DNA from: Thermoleophilia bacterium SCSIO 60948
GTDB lineage: Bacteria; Actinomycetota; Thermoleophilia; Solirubrobacterales; 70-9
Direction: 5' to 3'
Length of the DNA stretch: 64,000 bases
Assembly (NCBI GenBank): GCA_021496505.1
Contig: CP053031.1
Coordinates: 3,340,001 to 3,404,000 of the forward strand
Shown here: positions 16,414-25,610 of the stretch, piece by piece
Layout: each line of letters opens with the position of its first letter
Numbering within the stretch: the first letter of the stretch is position 1
Translations under genes and position numbers: made by a program
Notes under the pieces: model-generated
Database searches by the model: none
What the model was told of the DNA's origin: nothing
What the model saw: only the letters and a program-made list of their open reading frames with translations

Positions 16414-18747
16414 TCAGCCGGTGCGCCGCACCGGGCGCGCCTCGGCGCCGATCGCGGTCAGCATCCGGTCCATCAGCTCGAGCGCGCCGCGCTTGTGGAG
16501 CGGCTCGTTGAGGTTGCCGCACTTCGGGCTCTGAACGCACGATGGGCAGCCGAACTCGCACGGGCACTCGGCGATCAGCCGCGAGGCGTCGGTCGTCAGC
16601 GTGTCGAACGCGTCGAAGCCGCGCTTGGCGATGCCGACCCCGCCGGGGTGCCCGTCGTAGACGAAGATCGTCGCCGCCCCGGTCTGGAAGTGGACGTTGG
16701 TCGACAGGCCGCCGATGTCCCAGCGATCGCACATCGCGAGCAGCGGAAGGACCGCGATCTGCGAGTGCTCCGTCGCGTGCAGCGCGCCGAGCAGGAGGTC
16801 CGTCGGGAACGCCCCCGGCCCCGCCATGTCGCGCGGCAGCGTGTACCAGAGCGCCTGGGTCGGGAAGTTCGTCTCCGGCAGCTCGAGGCCGCGCAGGTCG
16901 ATCACCTCGTGGTCGGAGAGCCGCTTTCGCTGGTAGCCGATCACCTGCTCGACGACCGAGACCTCGCCGAAGTTGAGCTCGAGCCCGCCGAACGCGCGGC
17001 GCTCGAGCTGCGACTCGATCACGACCGACGTCTCCTTGCGCGGCTGCGTGTACCAGTCGCCCTCGAACGGCTCGGCGAGGACGCGGCCGCCGTCGAGGTC
17101 GAGCTGCAGGACCTCATACGAGCGGCCCAGGTGGATGTAGACGGCGCCGGGGTGCGTGGTCGAGAGCGCGCGCTCGGTCTCGACGCTGCCGATCACCTCG
17201 CCCGAGCTCGTGTCGATCACGGCCAGCGACTCCGCCGATGCGGAGCGCAGCGAGATCTCGCCGGCCGGGAACCCGTGCCCGAGGTTGAAGTAGCGCCCGT
17301 CGCGCGAGCGGCGCAGCAGCCCGCGGCCGACGAGCGAGTCGGCGCGCTCGCGCCAGCGCTCGCCGAGTACGACATCGTCGTTCGCGCCCGCACCGGCGCT
17401 GCCGCCGAGCGGCGCCTCGTAGGCGGCGGCGAGGACGTGCGAGGTCTGGATCCGCTCGTTCGTGTGGTCGAGGATCGCCGCCTCGACGTCGCGGTCGAGG
17501 AACTCCTCGGGATGGCGGCAGAAGAACTGGTCGAGCGCGTCCTCGCCGGCCATGTAGACGGCGATGCCGTCGGTCCGCCGGCCGGCCCGGCCCCACATCT
17601 GCCGCAGGCTCGCGACGGTGCCGGGGAACGTCACGCAGACGGCCGCGTCGAGGTCGCCGATGTCGATCCCGAGCTCGAGCGCGTCGGTGGTGATGACCGC
17701 CAGCAGGTCGCCTTCGGCCAGCCGGCGCTCGATGTCGCGGCGCTGCTGCGCCGTGTAGCCCGAGCGATAGGGCGCGACGCGGTCGGCGAGCATCGGGCGG
17801 CCGAGCTCGCGCAGGCGCTCGGCGACGAAGCGCCCGATCAGCTCGATCCCGCGGCGGCTGCGCAGGAAGCAGATCGTCCGCGCGCCGGAGACGACGAGGT
17901 CGGCCACCACCTCGGCGGCCTCCGAGAGCGTCGACTTGCGGCGCATCGTCTTCGGGTCGAGGACCGGCGGGTTCCACATCGCGATCCGCCGCCGCGCCTT
18001 CGGAGCGCCGTCGCCGTCGACGAGCGCGAACGGCTCGCCGACCAGCGACTCGGCGAGCTCGACGGGATTCGCGATCGTCGCCGAGGCGCAGATGAATCGC
18101 GGCTCGGCGCCGTAGATCGCCGCGACTCGGCGCAGCCGGCGCAGGACGTTGGCGACGTGGGAGCCGAAGACGCCGCGGTAGGTGTGGGCCTCGTCGACGA
18201 CGACCCAGCGCAGCTGGGAGAGGAAGCGGTCCCAGCGCTTGTGGTGCGGGATCACCCCGAAGTGCAGCATGTCGGGGTTGGTCAGGATCAGGTTCGAGCG
18301 CTGGCGCAGCGCCGAGCGATCCTCGCGCGGCGTGTCGCCGTCGTAGATCGCCGGCGCGAGCTCCGAGCCGAGGCCGAGCTCGGCGAGCTTTCGTGCCTGG
18401 TCCTGGGCCAGCGCCTTCGTCGGATAGAGGTAGAGCGCCCTCGCGCGGGGGTCCGAGACGAGCCCGTCGAGGACCGGCAGGTTGAACGACATCGACTTGC
18501 CCGACGCCGTCCCGGACGTGACGATGACGTTGCCCTCGCGCGCCGCGGCGAGCGCTTCGGCCTGGTGGGAGTAGAGACCGCGGACGCCGGTCGAGGCGAG
18601 TGCGGCCGCGAACCTCGGGTCGAGCTCGCTCGGCAGCTCGAGGACCTGCGCCGGGCGCGGATCCTCGGTCCGTGTGGCGACGAGGCGCTCGTCGCGCTCG
18701 CCGGCGGACTCGAGCTCCTGCCATGCCGCTCCGACCGGGCTAGCCAC
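16414..18747 (-). CDS. mrfA: MrfA/YprA-type DEAH superfamily 2 helicase with DUF1998 domain
   Basis: A 777-residue DNA helicase related to Bacillus MrfA, which repairs mitomycin C cross-links. The Q-motif region (LYSHQAEAL) precedes Walker A TSGTASGKS, motif II VVDEAHTYRG, motif III CASATIAN, and motif VI QMWGRAGRRTDG, covering about residues 55-400. The C-terminal DUF1998 region carries the four-cysteine cluster CPCEFGCPSCVQSPKC near residue 740, a zinc or iron-sulfur site. The MrfB exonuclease partner is not adjacent. Instead the first eight bases overlap the end of the dihydropteroate synthase-like gene, so the two are translationally coupled. Confidence 0.9.
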   Translation of the reverse strand: MASPVGAAWQELESAGERDERLVATRTEDPRPAQVLELPSELDPRFAAALASTGVRGLYSHQAEALAAAREGNVIVTSGTASGKSMSFNLPVLDGLVSDPRARALYLYPTKALAQDQARKLAELGLGSELAPAIYDGDTPREDRSALRQRSNLILTNPDMLHFGVIPHHKRWDRFLSQLRWVVVDEAHTYRGVFGSHVANVLRRLRRVAAIYGAEPRFICASATIANPVELAESLVGEPFALVDGDGAPKARRRIAMWNPPVLDPKTMRRKSTLSEAAEVVADLVVSGARTICFLRSRRGIELIGRFVAERLRELGRPMLADRVAPYRSGYTAQQRRDIERRLAEGDLLAVITTDALELGIDIGDLDAAVCVTFPGTVASLRQMWGRAGRRTDGIAVYMAGEDALDQFFCRHPEEFLDRDVEAAILDHTNERIQTSHVLAAAYEAPLGGSAGAGANDDVVLGERWRERADSLVGRGLLRRSRDGRYFNLGHGFPAGEISLRSASAESLAVIDTSSGEVIGSVETERALSTTHPGAVYIHLGRSYEVLQLDLDGGRVLAEPFEGDWYTQPRKETSVVIESQLERRAFGGLELNFGEVSVVEQVIGYQRKRLSDHEVIDLRGLELPETNFPTQALWYTLPRDMAGPGAFPTDLLLGALHATEHSQIAVLPLLAMCDRWDIGGLSTNVHFQTGAATIFVYDGHPGGVGIAKRGFDAFDTLTTDASRLIAECPCEFGCPSCVQSPKCGNLNEPLHKRGALELMDRMLTAIGAEARPVRRTG

Positions 18748-19624
18748 GGGCGATCCGATCGGCGACGCGCGTCGCGTCGAGCGCGCTGCGGTCGTGAAGC
18801 CGAAGCACGTCGGCGCCGCCGAGCACCGCGATCGTCGTCGCGGCGAGCGTCTCGGCCTCGCGGGCGTCGGCGCCGCCGCGACCGTCCCAGGAACCGGCGG
18901 CGATCGCGCCGAGAAAGTCCTTGCGAGACAGCGCCACGAACAGCGGCCGCCCGAGCTCGCGCAGTCGCGGAAGCTCGCGCAGGACCCGGACGTCGTCGTC
19001 GACGGTCAGGTCGAAGTCGAAGCCGGGGTCGAGCGTCACCTGCTCCGGCGCGACGCCCGCTGCCTCGAGCTCGTCGAGCCGGCGCTCGAACCAGTCGCGC
19101 ATCTCGCCGACCGGGTCGCGGTGGTCGCGGACCTCACGGTCGACGCGGGGAGCGCCCTCGATGTGCATCAGCACGTAGGCGCAGCCCGACTGCGCGACGA
19201 CGTCAACGAGCGCCGGGTCGCGGCCGCCGGAGATGTCGTTGATCCCGGCCGCACCCGCCTCGAGGACCGCGGAGGCGACCTCGGCCGAGAAGGTGTCGGC
19301 GAGCACGGGAACGCCGGACTCGGCGACGAGCCCGGCGATCGCCGGGACGAGGCGCGCCGCCTCGTCGGCCGCCGGGACGGGCGGCCCGGAGCGCGCCGCC
19401 ACCGCACCGACGTCGAGCATGTCGAAGCCGTCGGCCACGAGGCGCAGGCCGTCACTCACCGCCTGGTCGGGCGTACCGCTGCGCGCGCCGGAGAAGAACG
19501 AGTCCGTGGTCACGTTGACGATCCCGGCGCCGAGCGCGGGCGGGAAGCTGAGGCTGCCCGAGGGCAGGCGCCAGCCGAGCGGTGAGCGGTCGTGGCGCGT
19601 GAGATCGAGTGCGGTTGCGCTCAC
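18740..19624 (-). CDS. folP: Dihydropteroate synthase-like protein with altered substrate loops
   Basis: A 294-residue TIM-barrel protein of the pterin-binding family, whose canonical members condense p-aminobenzoate with pterin diphosphate in folate synthesis. Kept motifs are GIVNVTTDSFFSG, VPVLADT, GINDISGG, MHIEG, TLDPGFDFD and SRKDFLG. However the sulfonamide/pABA loop, normally D.GGESTRPG, reads DVGAVAARSGPP, losing the Ser-Thr-Arg core. The usual PDSFSDGG reads TDSFFSGA. It may therefore be a diverged paralogue rather than the housekeeping enzyme. GTG 19624 follows AGGAGG with almost no spacer, so the start is slightly uncertain. It overlaps mrfA by eight bases. Confidence 0.75.
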   Translation of the reverse strand: MSATALDLTRHDRSPLGWRLPSGSLSFPPALGAGIVNVTTDSFFSGARSGTPDQAVSDGLRLVADGFDMLDVGAVAARSGPPVPAADEAARLVPAIAGLVAESGVPVLADTFSAEVASAVLEAGAAGINDISGGRDPALVDVVAQSGCAYVLMHIEGAPRVDREVRDHRDPVGEMRDWFERRLDELEAAGVAPEQVTLDPGFDFDLTVDDDVRVLRELPRLRELGRPLFVALSRKDFLGAIAAGSWDGRGGADAREAETLAATTIAVLGGADVLRLHDRSALDATRVADRIARG

Positions 19625-19659
19625 CCTCCTAACTTAGTCGCCGTAGGCTCCCTGCGGCG

Positions 19660-20478
19660 ATGGCCCTGCGCTGCGTCTACACCGACCTCGACGGAACCCT
19701 TCTCGGCCGCCGCGGATCGCTCTTCCACGACGCCGATGGCGAGTTCTCGATGCTCCAGGCGCGGGCACTCGAGGCGTGTCACCGCGCCGGTGTAGAGGTC
19801 GTCGTCATGTCGGGCCGCCGCGAGGCGCAGGTGCTCTCGGACTCGCGCCTGATGGGTCAGCGCTCATACATCTACGAGGCCGGCTGCGCGGTCGTGATGG
19901 ACGGGGAGAAGACGCTTCTCACGGGCGAGTGGGGAATCGACGCCGACGGCCGCGAGCCCTACGACCAGATCATCGAGGCCGGCATCCCGGAGCTGCTCTT
20001 CGAGCGCTTCGGACCGGAGCTCGAGTGGCACGAGCCGTGGCACACGGGTCGCCATCTCTCGCTGCTGCTGCGCGGCCGCGCCGACGTCGAGGAGGCCAAC
20101 CGGCTGATCCGCGAGGCCGGACACCGCGACCTGCGCTTCCTCGACAACGGCCGGATCTCGACACCGGTCGCCGCGCTCGGCGACGAGCCCGCGCACGCCT
20201 ACCACCTCGTCCCGGGCGGGGCGAGCAAGGCCAACTCCGTCGCCTACCACCGCCAGGTCCGCGGCTACGACGTCGAGTCGACGATCGCGATCGGCGACTC
20301 GCTCGAGGACCTCGACGTCGCGGCCTCCGTCGGCCACTTCTACCTCGTCGCCAACGGGCTCGACGCGGGCCCGCACGTCGCCCTGGCGGCGAACCGGCTC
20401 GGCAACGTCCGGATAACCGAGGGCAGGATGGGCGACGGCTTCTACGAGGCGGTCGTCCGCACGCTCGCCGAGCGGTAG
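19660..20478 (+). CDS. HAD-superfamily phosphatase (Cof/SPP-like, type IIB)
   Basis: A 272-residue HAD hydrolase. Motif I is YTDLDGTLLG with the nucleophilic and acid Asp near residues 9 and 11, motif II is VVVMSGRR, and motif III/IV is GGASKANSVAY followed by AIGDSLEDLDVA. The C2B-type cap of about 110 residues lies between motifs II and III, as in mannosyl-3-phosphoglycerate and sucrose-phosphate phosphatases. It would dephosphorylate a small sugar phosphate in the cytoplasm. The divergent neighbour is folP-like, 35 bases away, and the downstream gene is convergent, so it appears monocistronic. Confidence 0.85.
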   Translation: MALRCVYTDLDGTLLGRRGSLFHDADGEFSMLQARALEACHRAGVEVVVMSGRREAQVLSDSRLMGQRSYIYEAGCAVVMDGEKTLLTGEWGIDADGREPYDQIIEAGIPELLFERFGPELEWHEPWHTGRHLSLLLRGRADVEEANRLIREAGHRDLRFLDNGRISTPVAALGDEPAHAYHLVPGGASKANSVAYHRQVRGYDVESTIAIGDSLEDLDVAASVGHFYLVANGLDAGPHVALAANRLGNVRITEGRMGDGFYEAVVRTLAER

Positions 20479-20485
20479 CCCGGGT

Positions 20486-21298
20486 TCAGCCGCGGCGCGG
20501 CGCGGCGCTGCGTCCACGCAGCCGGACGAGGATCCGGTCGACGACGCGCGGGGCGATCCCGTTCAGGCCGAGCAGCCTGACCTCGCGCGGCAGGTAGACG
20601 CCGGCCCTGTCGGCCTCGACCGCCGCGGCGATCGCGCTCGCGAGCTCGGCGGGGTCGCGCTCCTCGTCGTTGGAGCGCCAGTCCGGCAACCGCTCGCGCT
20701 CGTGCTCGTGGAGCTCGGACGTGAACTCGCCGGGATAGACGGTCGTGACCGACACCCCGGTCCCGTCGAGCTCGTGGCGAAGCGCCTCGGCGAGTCCCTT
20801 GTCGAAGTGCTTCGTGGCGCCGTAGACGGCGGCCTGCGGGAACGCGCGGAGGCCCGCGCCGGAGGACAGCACCACGACGTGGCCGCGGCCGGCGTCGAGC
20901 ATCGGCCCGAGGGCGGCGTGCACCGAGAGCGCGGTGCCGGTGACGTTGACGCGGATCATCTCCTCGATCTCGGCGACGGGCTGGGAGGCGAACTCGCGGT
21001 AGTGGGCGAGGCCGGCGTTGGCGACGAACAGGTCGAGCCCGCCCGCCTCGGTCACGAAGTCCTCGATCGCGCCGGAGATCGCGACCGCGTCGGAGACGTC
21101 GGCGGGAAGCGCGACGTGAGGGCCGGCGGGCGAGGGCGGCAGCTCGGCGGCCAGCGCCTCGAGTCGCTCCGCCCCGCGGGCGACCACGCCGAGGCGAACG
21201 CCGCGGCCGGCGAGCTCGTCGCAGATCGCGCGTCCGATCCCGGCCGATGCGCCGGTGACGATCGCGCGCGTCTGGCCCCCGAGCTCCATCGGCGCCAT
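20486..21298 (-). CDS. Short-chain dehydrogenase/reductase
   Basis: A 270-residue classical SDR. The cofactor glycine motif is TGASAGIGRAI, the structural NAG motif is VANAGLAHY, and the catalytic Ser and YxxxK appear in VLSSGAGLRAFPQAAVYGATK. An Arg soon after the first strand (ARGAERLEAL) favours NADP(H). The C-terminal 40 residues contain a hydrophobic, basic end typical of membrane-associated family members acting on lipids or steroids. ATG 21298 is the first in frame. Substrate is not deducible. Confidence 0.88.
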   Translation of the reverse strand: MAPMELGGQTRAIVTGASAGIGRAICDELAGRGVRLGVVARGAERLEALAAELPPSPAGPHVALPADVSDAVAISGAIEDFVTEAGGLDLFVANAGLAHYREFASQPVAEIEEMIRVNVTGTALSVHAALGPMLDAGRGHVVVLSSGAGLRAFPQAAVYGATKHFDKGLAEALRHELDGTGVSVTTVYPGEFTSELHEHERERLPDWRSNDEERDPAELASAIAAAVEADRAGVYLPREVRLLGLNGIAPRVVDRILVRLRGRSAAPRRG

Positions 21299-21344
21299 CC
21301 TAGGCGCCGCGAGGCCAGCGCGAGGCGGGGTCTAAGATCGTCAG

Positions 21345-22058
21345 ATGGCTAACGATCACGCAACCGTCGCCGAGGAGGAGTACCTCCAGACCATCATCTG
21401 GCTCGAGGAGGCAGGCCTGCCGATGACGGGTGCGAACGTGGCCCGGGCGATGCGGCTCTCGCCACCGACCGTGCACGAGATGATCGGTCGCCTCGAGCGC
21501 GACGGCTACGTGACGCGTGAGACCGACAAATCGCTTCGGTTCACCGACGAGGGCCGATCGCACGCGGTCGCGATCGTCCGTCGCCACCGGCTGATCGAGC
21601 GCTTCCTCACCGACGTCCTCGGGATCCCGTGGGACGAGGTCCACGAGGAGGCCGAGCGGCTCGAGCACGCGATGTCACCGGTGCTCGAGGAGCGGATGAT
21701 GGCCGCGATCGGCGACGCGAAGACGTGCCCGCACGGGCACCCGATCGTCGAGGGCATCCGCGAGCGCGGGGTCCTGCTCGCCGACGTCGAGGTCGGCGCC
21801 ACGGTCAAGGTGCTGCGGTTCGAGAACGAGGCCGAGGACCTGCTCCACGCGCTGGCCCGCGCCGGGCTCAACCCGGGACTCGACGGCACCGTCTCGAGCT
21901 CGGACGACGACGAGGTCGTCGTCGAATCCGAGAGCGAGGTCCACAAGGTCTCGCGCTCGATCGCCGAGACGGTCTCGGTCCGCGCCGACCCGGCGCCCGA
22001 GCCGCGCTCGGCCCTGCCGGAGGCGCTCGTCCTCAGCTCGGAGCGCTACGGCCGCTAG
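21345..22058 (+). CDS. DtxR/MntR-family metal-dependent repressor
   Basis: A 237-residue regulator with the three-part layout of iron/manganese repressors. A winged helix lies at about residues 1-70 (ANVARAMRLSPPTVHEMIGRLERDGYV), and a dimerisation/metal domain at about 75-150 with VRRHRLIERFL, HEEAERLEHAMS and the Cys/His segment KTCPHGHPI. A C-terminal SH3-like FeoA domain starts at about residue 155. Metal-loaded protein would repress uptake genes or activate storage genes. The length and metal-site pattern fit IdeR/DtxR better than the shorter MntR. It ends in a 4-base convergent overlap with the aminotransferase gene. Confidence 0.9.
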   Translation: MANDHATVAEEEYLQTIIWLEEAGLPMTGANVARAMRLSPPTVHEMIGRLERDGYVTRETDKSLRFTDEGRSHAVAIVRRHRLIERFLTDVLGIPWDEVHEEAERLEHAMSPVLEERMMAAIGDAKTCPHGHPIVEGIRERGVLLADVEVGATVKVLRFENEAEDLLHALARAGLNPGLDGTVSSSDDDEVVVESESEVHKVSRSIAETVSVRADPAPEPRSALPEALVLSSERYGR

Positions 22059-23185
22059 GCCGCGGCCGCGCCGGAGCGGACCCGGTCCAGCGCCTGCGCG
22101 ATCCTGCGCACGCCCTCGTCGGCGTCCTCGGCCGGGACCGGGGCGAAGGAGAGCCGGAAGCTCGAGCGGCCGCCCTCGATCATGAAGTCGGGGCCGGCGA
22201 CGAGCGGGGCTCCGAGCTCCTTCGATGCCTTGCCGAGCGCGACCGCGTCGACGTCCTCGGGCATGTCGACCCAGAGGAAGTAGCCGCCCTCGGGCAGCAC
22301 GAACTCGGCCTCTGGCAGGTGCTCGCGGAGCGCCGCCGCGAGCGCGTCGCGGCGGCCACGGAGGGCCTCGGTGACGAACTGGATGTTCTTCGCCAGCTCG
22401 CCGGACTTCGCCATGTCCCAGACGATCGACTCGGCGAGCATGTTCGGCGAGATGTAGTTCTCCGACGCGCGCTTGGCGAGCCGCGCGATGTCCTCGGCGG
22501 GGCCCATCAGGTAGCCGACGCGGATCCCCGGGCTGACGGTCTTCGAGAACGACGAGGCATAGAGCACGCGGCCGGCGTCGTCGTCGGCGAACATCGCCTG
22601 CGGCGGCGCCGACCCAAAGTGGACGAGCGCGTAGGGATCGTCCTCGAAGATCCGGAAGCCGTTGTCGGCGGCGAGCTCGAGCAACCGGAAGCGCTTCTCG
22701 CGCGAGAGCGTGCAGCCGGCGGGGTTGTGGAAGTTGGGGATGACGTGGGCGAGCTTCGGTGAGTGCCGGTCGCAGATCTCCTCGAGCTCGGCGATCCGGA
22801 GCCCGTCCGCCTCGAGCGACACGCCGAGGCGCTCGGCGCCGTTGCGAGCGAGCAGCAGCAGGGTGCGGTCGTAGCTCGGCTGCTCGACGATCACCTCGTC
22901 GCCGGGGCCGACGAGATCGTCGAAGAGCAGCGCTCCGCCCTCGAGCGAGCCGTTGGTGATCATCACCTGCTCGGGCTCGACGCCCTCGAACTCGGCGATC
23001 CATTCGGCGAGGGCCGGATGACCGCGTCCCGTGCCGTAGGAGAGGGCGCGTGCCCAGTCGTCGCGGAGCGCGCGCTGGGCGGACTCGCGCACCATCTCGA
23101 CCGGCAGGATGTCGGCGCTGGGCGCGCCGCGGGCGAAGGAGATCACGTCTGGGGCCATCGCGGGCCGAGTATAGGTTCGGGCCAC
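22055..23185 (-). CDS. PLP-dependent aminotransferase, fold type I (MocR/2-aminoadipate type)
   Basis: A 376-residue class I/II aminotransferase without the N-terminal GntR domain of MocR regulators. Visible are YGTGRGHPALAEWIA, the PLP-stacking and Asn region NFHNPAGCTLS, and the Schiff-base lysine in YASSFSKTVSPGIRVGYL. The sequence resembles 2-aminoadipate or aromatic/branched amino-acid transaminases, which move amino groups to 2-oxoglutarate. ATG 23185 is the first start and the frame carries family sequence from residue 12 onward. Neighbouring genes give no pathway hint. Confidence 0.87.
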   Translation of the reverse strand: MARTYTRPAMAPDVISFARGAPSADILPVEMVRESAQRALRDDWARALSYGTGRGHPALAEWIAEFEGVEPEQVMITNGSLEGGALLFDDLVGPGDEVIVEQPSYDRTLLLLARNGAERLGVSLEADGLRIAELEEICDRHSPKLAHVIPNFHNPAGCTLSREKRFRLLELAADNGFRIFEDDPYALVHFGSAPPQAMFADDDAGRVLYASSFSKTVSPGIRVGYLMGPAEDIARLAKRASENYISPNMLAESIVWDMAKSGELAKNIQFVTEALRGRRDALAAALREHLPEAEFVLPEGGYFLWVDMPEDVDAVALGKASKELGAPLVAGPDFMIEGGRSSFRLSFAPVPAEDADEGVRRIAQALDRVRSGAAAA

Positions 23186-23206
23186 GGCCCGCTCTGAGGC
23201 GATCGG

Positions 23207-24667
23207 TCAGCCCGTCGCGCACTCGGTGCCGGCGCAGTCGCGGAGCCGGTCGAGCCGCTGCGAGAGCTCCGCCACCCGGGCTCGCTGGTCGGGGTCGCGA
23301 TGCAGACTGCGGGGCTGGCGACGGTCGCTCAGCATGTCGTAGAGCTCGACGTCCCCGTTCTCGTACTCGACGTAGACGTAGCGGCGGGTGCGGATCGCCT
23401 GGTAGTTCGACTCGGGCTTGCCGTCTGTGCGCTCGATCAGGACCGAGCGATCGAAGTCCTCCTCGCCCGCGATCAGGTCGCCGAGGTCCTCGCCGTCGGG
23501 CACCGTCTCGAGCTCGGCGCCGGCGAGGCTCGCGATCGTCGGCGCGAGATCGACGTTCGAGGTCGGTGTGTCGCGAACCGCGCCCGGCTCGATCCCGGGT
23601 CCGGCGATCGCGAGCGGAACGTTGGTCGACGGGTCGTAGACGACGTCCTTGCCGGTCTCGATCCGGTGCTCGCCGTAGATGTAGCCGTTGTCGGAGGTGA
23701 AGATGACGTAGGTGTCGCCGGCCTCGCCCGCGCGCTCGAGAGCATCGAAGACCCGGCCGACTCCGTCATCGACCGAGCGCAGGGCGGCGAGGCCACAGCG
23801 GTACCGGCGGTCGATCCGCTCCCGCGCCGAGCCGTCGAGCGGCGGGCGCTCGCGGATCTGGCGCGGCTTGGTGGAGCCCTCGCGCGGCTCGGAGGCCTTG
23901 TCGCTGGGCGGCTCGGCGTCGCTGAACGCGTTCGCGTAGCGCGGCGGCGGCAGCGCGGCCCGGCGGCAATCGAACGGCGGCTGCGGGCTGCGAGCCGAAC
24001 CCGAGGTGTGGGGCGCGGTGTAGTCGAGTTGCAGGTAGAGCGGATCGCGACCCGCCTCGGACTCGATCACGTCGACGGCACGCCGGGTCAGGACATCCTG
24101 CTTGTAATGGCGCTCCCGGGCTCCGTACTCGACGGTCTGCCCGTCGTCGTTCATCTCGTAGCGGTAGTCGCTCTGGACGGTCGGCCCGACGGCCGAGAAC
24201 CATTCGTCCCATCCTGGCGGGACGTACTCGGGCTCGGTCTCCTCGCCGTAGCCGTTGAGGTACTTGCCGACGTGGGCCGTGAAGTAGCCGCGATCGTCCA
24301 GCGCCGTCGCCAGCGTCCGCGAGTCGTCGAAGCGACGGATCCCGCCCCGAGGCGGGTTGTTGCTCTGCATTCCGTGGTTGTGCGCGTACTGGCCGCTGAA
24401 GAACGTCGCCCGTGAGGGTCCGCAGCTCGGCCAAGCCACGGTCTGATTGGCGAAGCTGGTGCCGCCGTCGAACAGGAGTCGCTGCGTCCGGGGCATGGCG
24501 CGCAGCGACTCGACGGTCTGATCGTCGGTCTGGATCACGACGATGTTCGGCCGCTCGCGCTTCGAAGCGCCGGCGATCACGCCCTTGAGCAGCAGCCCCG
24601 CGGCACCTGCGATGAAGAGCGTGAAGACCGCCGCGATCCCGGCGCGTCGCTGCTGGCGCGATCCCAT
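23207..24667 (-). CDS. Membrane-anchored or secreted sulfatase
   Basis: A 486-residue arylsulfatase-type hydrolase. An N-terminal hydrophobic helix (about residues 10-32) anchors or exports it. The metal-binding start reads PNIVVIQTDDQT, and the formylglycine site is CGPSRATFFSGQYAHNHG with Cys near residue 82. The later Asp/Asn site is IFTSDNGYIYGEH. The Cys must be converted to formylglycine by an FGE enzyme encoded elsewhere. A sulfotransferase gene lies 3 kb away on the other strand, but no link is shown. The reaction would release sulfate from an extracellular sulfate ester. Confidence 0.9.
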   Translation of the reverse strand: MGSRQQRRAGIAAVFTLFIAGAAGLLLKGVIAGASKRERPNIVVIQTDDQTVESLRAMPRTQRLLFDGGTSFANQTVAWPSCGPSRATFFSGQYAHNHGMQSNNPPRGGIRRFDDSRTLATALDDRGYFTAHVGKYLNGYGEETEPEYVPPGWDEWFSAVGPTVQSDYRYEMNDDGQTVEYGARERHYKQDVLTRRAVDVIESEAGRDPLYLQLDYTAPHTSGSARSPQPPFDCRRAALPPPRYANAFSDAEPPSDKASEPREGSTKPRQIRERPPLDGSARERIDRRYRCGLAALRSVDDGVGRVFDALERAGEAGDTYVIFTSDNGYIYGEHRIETGKDVVYDPSTNVPLAIAGPGIEPGAVRDTPTSNVDLAPTIASLAGAELETVPDGEDLGDLIAGEEDFDRSVLIERTDGKPESNYQAIRTRRYVYVEYENGDVELYDMLSDRRQPRSLHRDPDQRARVAELSQRLDRLRDCAGTECATG

Positions 24668-24743
24668 CGACGGGCAACATAGGCCGGGCGCGAGCGGACC
24701 CGAATCGGGTCACGGCCCCATGCGAGGGGCGGGCGTTCGGCGC

Positions 24744-25610
24744 CTAGAGGGCTTCGGCGGCGAGCTTGGCCGTCTCGGTCGGGCTCGTCCCGACCCGCAC
24801 GCCCTTGGCCTCCAGCGCCTCCTTCTTCGCCGCGGCGGTGCCCGACGAGCCGGAGATGATCGCGCCGGCGTGACCCATCTGCTTGCCGGGCGGCGCCGTG
24901 AAGCCGGCGATGTAGGCGACCACCGGCTTCGTCACGTGATCGGCGATGTACTCCGCCGCGCGCTCCTCGGCATCGCCCCCGATCTCGCCGACGAGCACGA
25001 TGCCCTCGGTCTCGGGGTCGTTCTCATAAAGCTCGAGGATGTCGATGAAGTCCGAGCCGACGATCGGGTCACCGCCGATGCCGACGATCGACGAGTTGCC
25101 GAGCCCGGCCTGCTTGAGCTCGTTGCCGATCTGGTAGGTCAGGGTGCCGGACTTCGAGACGACTCCGATCGAGCCCTTCTCGAAGAACTTGTCGGGGATG
25201 ATCCCGACGTTGGCCTTGCCGGGCGAGAGCACGCCGGGGCAGTTCGGTCCGATCAGCCTCGTTCCCGCCGCCTTCGCCTTCCAGTAGACGTTCAGCATGT
25301 CGAGCACGGGGATGCCCTCGGTGATCGCGATGACGGTTTCGATGCCGGCGTCGATCGCCTCCTCGATCGCCGCCGCGGCGAACCGCGCCGGGACGAAGAC
25401 CATCGAGGTGTTCGCGCCCGCTTCCGAGCGCGCCTCGGCGATCGAGTCGAAGATCGGCGTGCCCTCGACGTCCTGGCCGCCCTTGCCGGGCGTGACGCCG
25501 GCGACGAGATCGGTGCCGTAGTCGCGGTTTCTCGAGCCGTGGAAGCTGCCCTCGCGGCCGGTCAGCCCCGAGACGACGAGCTTCGTGTCGGATCCGACGA
25601 TGATGCTCAT
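24744..25610 (-). CDS. sucD: Succinyl-CoA synthetase alpha subunit
   Basis: The 288-residue alpha chain binds CoA and carries the phospho-histidine of succinyl-CoA synthetase, making ATP or GTP in the TCA cycle. The CoA-binding Rossmann fold starts VVSGLTGREGSFH, followed by GVTPGKGGQ, GPNCPGVLSPGK and the second domain SKSGTLTYQIGNEL. The active-site His lies in QMGHAGAIISGSSGTA. ATG 25610 overlaps the sucC stop as ATGA, so translation is coupled. The frame stays open far upstream inside sucC, but that part is an out-of-frame shadow. Confidence 0.96.
   Translation of the reverse strand: MSIIVGSDTKLVVSGLTGREGSFHGSRNRDYGTDLVAGVTPGKGGQDVEGTPIFDSIAEARSEAGANTSMVFVPARFAAAAIEEAIDAGIETVIAITEGIPVLDMLNVYWKAKAAGTRLIGPNCPGVLSPGKANVGIIPDKFFEKGSIGVVSKSGTLTYQIGNELKQAGLGNSSIVGIGGDPIVGSDFIDILELYENDPETEGIVLVGEIGGDAEERAAEYIADHVTKPVVAYIAGFTAPPGKQMGHAGAIISGSSGTAAAKKEALEAKGVRVGTSPTETAKLAAEAL

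Noticed and set aside
16495-19242. A 915-codon plus-strand open frame across the helicase and folP-like genes
   Set aside because: Arg/Asp/Glu-rich antisense composition without any domain; it is the shadow of two well-supported minus-strand genes in high-GC DNA.
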